Source: Candidatus Roizmanbacteria bacterium RIFCSPHIGHO2_01_FULL_39_8
GTDB lineage: Bacteria > Patescibacteriota > Microgenomatia > UBA1406 > GWC2-37-13
Direction: 5' to 3'
Assembly (NCBI GenBank): GCA_001789355.1
Contig: MFZI01000041.1
Coordinates: 10,415-26,641 of the forward strand
DNA: 16,227 bases
Positions within the stretch are counted from its first letter, which is position 1; each line of letters begins with the position of its first letter. Under the pieces are notes generated by a model that had not been told where the DNA came from, ran no database searches, and saw nothing but the letters and a program-made list of their open reading frames with translations. Positions 13,774-16,227 of this stretch are shown here, in pieces. A program made the position numbers and the translations under genes.

Positions 13774-14763
13774 CTATTGAGAATTCTTAAACTGATTGTC
13801 GATTTCTTTATATACGAGTTCTGAAATATCCGCAATCACCTCATTAATTCTTTGAAAATTGCTCCCTCTTGTCATTACGCATAAAAGATAAGGATTATTC
13901 GGGTAATAAATTATTCCACAGTCATGGAGCTGAATTTGATTTGGTTGAAGGGCTCGGAGTCCATATTTGTGCGCGACTTTGATTGATTTAGGAATTGGCT
14001 TTTCTATCCCCTGATCGAATTGAGTCTGGGTAAGAAGTTTCAAGGCCATCTCTGAATAGTCTTTACTTAAATACGAAGCATTATAAAGAATTCTGAAAAA
14101 AGAAGCATAAGTTTGAACGGACATCGAATCCTCGTTATTAATATCCATATGAGGATAGATATTCAAATCCCTATACACTCGATAGAATTCATTTTCATTC
14201 ATGAATTGGTTTTCAAGCAGACTGCCTGCGGCGTCATTGTCTGAATACACGATCATATAGTGAATCAAGTCCTCAACACTATAAAGACCACCCGGCGTAA
14301 TTTTTGACTCTGGAAGTAGTCCTGTAGGATAATTTGACTCAAGTTTCTTACTGGTGAGAACTGTTTTTAAGATTTTGGGATTTTTTTCGGCGATTTTGAA
14401 ATACGACATCATGAGGGGAACCTTCAACAAGCTCGCCGGTGCAAATTCCGTTTGCTCATTCAAGCCGATCCATGGACCGTTATTAAGATCCCGAAAATAC
14501 ATCGCTGCTTCATTAATATTTCCTTCCTCTATTTGTGTATGGATGTTTTCTTCAACTTTGTTTTTAAAATTTACTAATTCTTTTTGATTTTCATTTTCAA
14601 TATTGCACTCAAGCAGGGGTTTTATATATTTGTAGCCGCCAAGACGATCTTGGGACATTTGGGAACGTCCTAGTGAGTTTCCGAACAGTTTAAAAATAAT
14701 GAAGCCAAAGGTGAAACCAAATAAAAAAACAAGCATGAATCGAAATAGAGTCTTTTTCAACAT
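13774..14763 (-). CDS. Membrane-anchored class A beta-lactamase-fold serine hydrolase
   Basis: The 329 residues begin with an N-terminal anchor helix (about 5-27), so the catalytic domain should lie outside the membrane. The fold is shown by S111-LL-K114 (SxxK, with S111 the nucleophile), YSDND (173-177, the SDN motif) and VAHKYG (263-268) where beta-lactamases have KTG. The active-site threonine of KTG is a tyrosine here, and I found no clear omega-loop glutamate, which argues against an efficient beta-lactamase. A peptidase or esterase acting on wall material fits better, but is inferred. A weak promoter (TTGCGA, 17 nt, TTCAAT) lies just upstream with about 5 nt of leader. No close partner gene is evident. 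Confidence 0.82.
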   Translation of the reverse strand: MLKKTLFRFMLVFLFGFTFGFIIFKLFGNSLGRSQMSQDRLGGYKYIKPLLECNIENENQKELVNFKNKVEENIHTQIEEGNINEAAMYFRDLNNGPWIGLNEQTEFAPASLLKVPLMMSYFKIAEKNPKILKTVLTSKKLESNYPTGLLPESKITPGGLYSVEDLIHYMIVYSDNDAAGSLLENQFMNENEFYRVYRDLNIYPHMDINNEDSMSVQTYASFFRILYNASYLSKDYSEMALKLLTQTQFDQGIEKPIPKSIKVAHKYGLRALQPNQIQLHDCGIIYYPNNPYLLCVMTRGSNFQRINEVIADISELVYKEIDNQFKNSQ

Positions 14764-14901
14764 TTTTGTCTCAAAATTGAAGGTGTGACTTATGTAACTC
14801 GCAACAAATCTGACTTCATTCGATAGCTACGAATTAAGTGAGCCAACTGTCCGGTGTTTGGAACCCCTTATTTGAAAGTTTAATACGGGTTTATACCAAA
14901 C

Positions 14902-14964
14902 TTAAGGCACTTGGCTTCACTTATTATAACGGAAAAGTATCCATAATTGAAACAAGAGAGGAGG
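14902..14964 (+). promoter_or_regulatory. Promoter and strong Shine-Dalgarno of the PLD-like gene
   Basis: A weak promoter reads TTAAGG (14902-14907), 17 nt, TATAAC (14925-14930). AGGAGG (14959-14964) lies 7 nt before ATG 14972. This is the only textbook Shine-Dalgarno seen ahead of a gene in the window. Confidence 0.55.
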
Positions 14965-14971
14965 AACCGAA

Positions 14972-15412
14972 ATGATTAACTCCTCTTTGTATGATGAAAA
15001 GACCTTTTATCAAACGTTCTCGCGTGATTTGGAAGATTATCAGAATGAAGTCATTATTGAATCTCCATATATTACCAGTGAACGGATGAGAACATTTGAT
15101 CATATTTTTCAAAAATTACTTCAAAAAGGCGTAAAAATTTATATCTTTACCCGTGATCCCAAGGAACATGACGATTTTATGGAACCTCAGTCAGAAGAGA
15201 TCATCAAATGGTGCGAAACTGTTGGAATACAGGTTTTGTTATGTATTGGAAATCACCACCGTAAACTGGCTATTTTGGATAGAAAAGTGCTCTGGGAAGG
15301 GAGTCTGAATATCTTATCACAGAGTCATAGCCGAGAAATTATGAGAAGGATTGAAGACAGAAGTGCAACCATGGAAATGTTTGGTTTCTTAAAACTTTAT
15401 AAATTTCTTTGA
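14972..15412 (+). CDS. Stand-alone PLD-like protein with a single HKD motif
   Basis: The 146 residues form one phospholipase D-like domain. The HKD motif is HRKLAILD (H96, K98, D103), followed by WEGSLNILS (108-116) and SREIMRRIED, as in PLD modules of DNA-acting proteins. Enzymes with one HKD, such as Nuc-like and BfiI-type nucleases, work as dimers, so a nuclease role is plausible. No helicase or DNA-binding domain is attached. The gene differs from its neighbours by its long leader and strong ribosome binding site. Related modules are often fused to helicases, so it could be a split-off or domesticated domain. Activity is not shown by sequence alone. Confidence 0.8.
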   Translation: MINSSLYDEKTFYQTFSRDLEDYQNEVIIESPYITSERMRTFDHIFQKLLQKGVKIYIFTRDPKEHDDFMEPQSEEIIKWCETVGIQVLLCIGNHHRKLAILDRKVLWEGSLNILSQSHSREIMRRIEDRSATMEMFGFLKLYKFL

Positions 15413-15414
15413 TG

Positions 15415-15420
15415 TATAAT
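15415..15420 (+). promoter_or_regulatory. -10 box before the 58-residue protein gene
   Basis: A perfect TATAAT ends 7 nt before ATG 15428 and overlaps an in-frame ATG at 15419. If it is used, the 15428 start is the first possible one and the mRNA is leaderless. Confidence 0.5.
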
Positions 15421-15427
15421 GAAAAAG

Positions 15428-15604
15428 ATGGCTAATCCAAACTATAGCAAAAAGGAAATAAGCTGGGCTCTTTCTGAACTTGGTAAAAAAGGCGTGAAAG
15501 ATCCCACGCGGGAACATGCTATTAAATTGCTGGATACGTTCAAGGAGTTTGGAAAAGTTGTCGTCGATGAGATTAAGAAAGATAAGAAGCCTGAAGCCAA
15601 CTAG
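15428..15604 (+). CDS. Small charged helical protein, unknown function
   Basis: With the start at 15428 it has 58 residues; an in-frame ATG at 15419 would add three. The family is not recognised. Sequence: a short N-terminal NYSKKEISWALSELGKKG helix, DPTREHAIKLLDTFKEFGK and a lysine-rich tail. It has no cysteine, signal or membrane segment, and looks cytoplasmic and mostly helical. It begins 15 bp after the PLD-like gene and could be read with it. The stop TAG shares CTAG (15601-15604) with the stop of the convergent XRE gene. Confidence 0.65.
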   Translation: MANPNYSKKEISWALSELGKKGVKDPTREHAIKLLDTFKEFGKVVVDEIKKDKKPEAN

Positions 15605-15819
15605 GGATTTGAGATCTTCAAAGTCTTGATTTTAAGTATCCTCATAATATCTTTTAAGGTTTCTAGTGAGGGACTAACCTCTCCTCTTTCGATTCGGGCG
15701 TAATAATTTACACTTACATTAGCCTTATCAGCCACTTCTAACTGCGTTAAGCCTATTTCTTTTCGCGCTTTTTTAAACCTTTTAGCTACCTCCTCTTGAG
15801 ATCCCATATTTATTTTCAT
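15601..15819 (-). CDS. XRE-family HTH transcriptional regulator
   Basis: The 72 residues are a bare HTH_3 domain: VAKRFKKARKEIGLTQLEVA, then DKANVSVNYYARIERGEVSP and SLETLKDIMRILKI. The recognition helix is around NVSVNYYARIERG. It probably binds an operator as a dimer, like phage Cro/CI-type repressors. A consensus TATAAT (15818-15823, minus) overlaps the first ATG, so the real start may be ATG 15807 (MGSQEEV), four codons in. It could regulate itself or the convergent small-protein gene; neither is proven. Confidence 0.88.
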   Translation of the reverse strand: MKINMGSQEEVAKRFKKARKEIGLTQLEVADKANVSVNYYARIERGEVSPSLETLKDIMRILKIKTLKISNP

Positions 15820-15846
15820 TATATATCAAATAGAGATAGTTTTCTT

Positions 15847-16227
15847 TTACTCTGGATTTCCTTCTCCTAAAAACGTTCTCGGATTAACAGGGATACCAAA
15901 CACATTGATCTGGAAATGCAGATGCGGGCCAGTTGACCAACCTGTTCTTCCCTCTTTTCCAATAACATCCGTGATTTTGACTTCCTTCCCCTTAAAGACA
16001 TAGATTTTATCGAGATGAGCGTAAATGGAAGTAATATTGTTTCCGTGGTCAATGATGATATGCTTTCCAAATCCCCAGAAGATCTCACCTGCATATATAA
16101 CAGTCCCGTCCATAAAAGGATGAATATCATCACCGATTTTCCCTTGCGGATTAGCAATATCTATTCCTGTGTGAAGCGGTTGGTATGGAAGATCAATTTC
16201 TCCAAATTCAAGCGTGATGACTCCTGT
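15847..16227 (-). CDS. M23 (lysostaphin-type) metalloendopeptidase, N-terminus outside window
   Basis: The frame is open from the right edge to a stop at 15847, giving the C-terminal 126 residues. The zinc ligands are H19 and D23 in LHTGIDIA and the second histidine of HLHF (about 102-104); YAHLD contributes the additional catalytic histidine (about 71). Members cut peptide cross-links in peptidoglycan outside the cytoplasm; some homologues are inactive scaffolds, but all metal ligands are kept here. The N-terminal part, which could carry a signal or coiled coil, is not in the window. An internal ATG at 16113 is not a real start because the H..D motif lies before it. Confidence 0.93.
   Translation of the reverse strand, partial: TGVITLEFGEIDLPYQPLHTGIDIANPQGKIGDDIHPFMDGTVIYAGEIFWGFGKHIIIDHGNNITSIYAHLDKIYVFKGKEVKITDVIGKEGRTGWSTGPHLHFQINVFGIPVNPRTFLGEGNPE

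Overview
The window looks like a piece of a small, AT-rich, gene-dense bacterial genome, most like a member of the Candidate Phyla Radiation (Patescibacteria, perhaps the Microgenomates side). This is inferred from content and style: a TMTC-like GT-C glycosyltransferase, stacked surface-glycan glycosyltransferases, a type IV pilin with a prepilin peptidase, an elongated NDP kinase, Pro/Thr-rich surface proteins, heptanucleotide minisatellites and very short gaps. No rRNA, tRNA or other phylogenetic marker is present, so the assignment stays tentative.

Layout. Positions 1-1219 (minus) hold the N-terminal 406 residues of a GT-C membrane glycosyltransferase that runs off the left edge. A 190-bp intergenic region with three copies of a ~30-bp promoter-like motif separates it from a plus-strand glycan cassette (1411-5340): hexapeptide acyltransferase, GT2, GT4 and GT2. 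The last three genes overlap end to start. Three unrelated palindromic repeats fill the gap after the acyltransferase. A BrnT-like toxin and ribbon-helix-helix antitoxin (5337-5908, minus) follow, then a sugar C-methyltransferase-type SAM enzyme (5954-7207, minus), a membrane-anchored coiled-coil protein, NDP kinase, prepilin peptidase and an M16 peptidase (7259-10609, all minus).

From 10622 to 11998 the window is gene-poor: one doubtful 75-codon ORF, several hairpins and a possible minus-strand RNA. A GspG-like pilin (11999-12574, minus) is divergent from a Pro/Thr-rich stalk protein (12658-13362, plus). Then come a two-TM protein and a class A beta-lactamase-fold serine hydrolase (both minus), a stand-alone single-HKD PLD-like protein and a 58-residue protein (both plus), an XRE repressor-like protein and a truncated M23 endopeptidase (both minus).

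How the genes may work together. Most of the window concerns the cell surface: glycan synthesis (GT-C, GT2, GT4, acyltransferase, sugar methyltransferase), pilus processing (prepilin peptidase, pilin), Pro/Thr-rich proteins that could carry O-glycans, and wall-related enzymes (M23, serine hydrolase).

The strongest non-obvious signal is in the promoters. For at least seven genes a good -10 box sits only 6-7 nt before the start codon, often with a 17-nt-spaced -35 box, so their mRNAs should be leaderless. One gene, the PLD-like protein, has instead a textbook Shine-Dalgarno. A second recurring signal is 7-bp-period minisatellite DNA, once between genes and twice inside genes.
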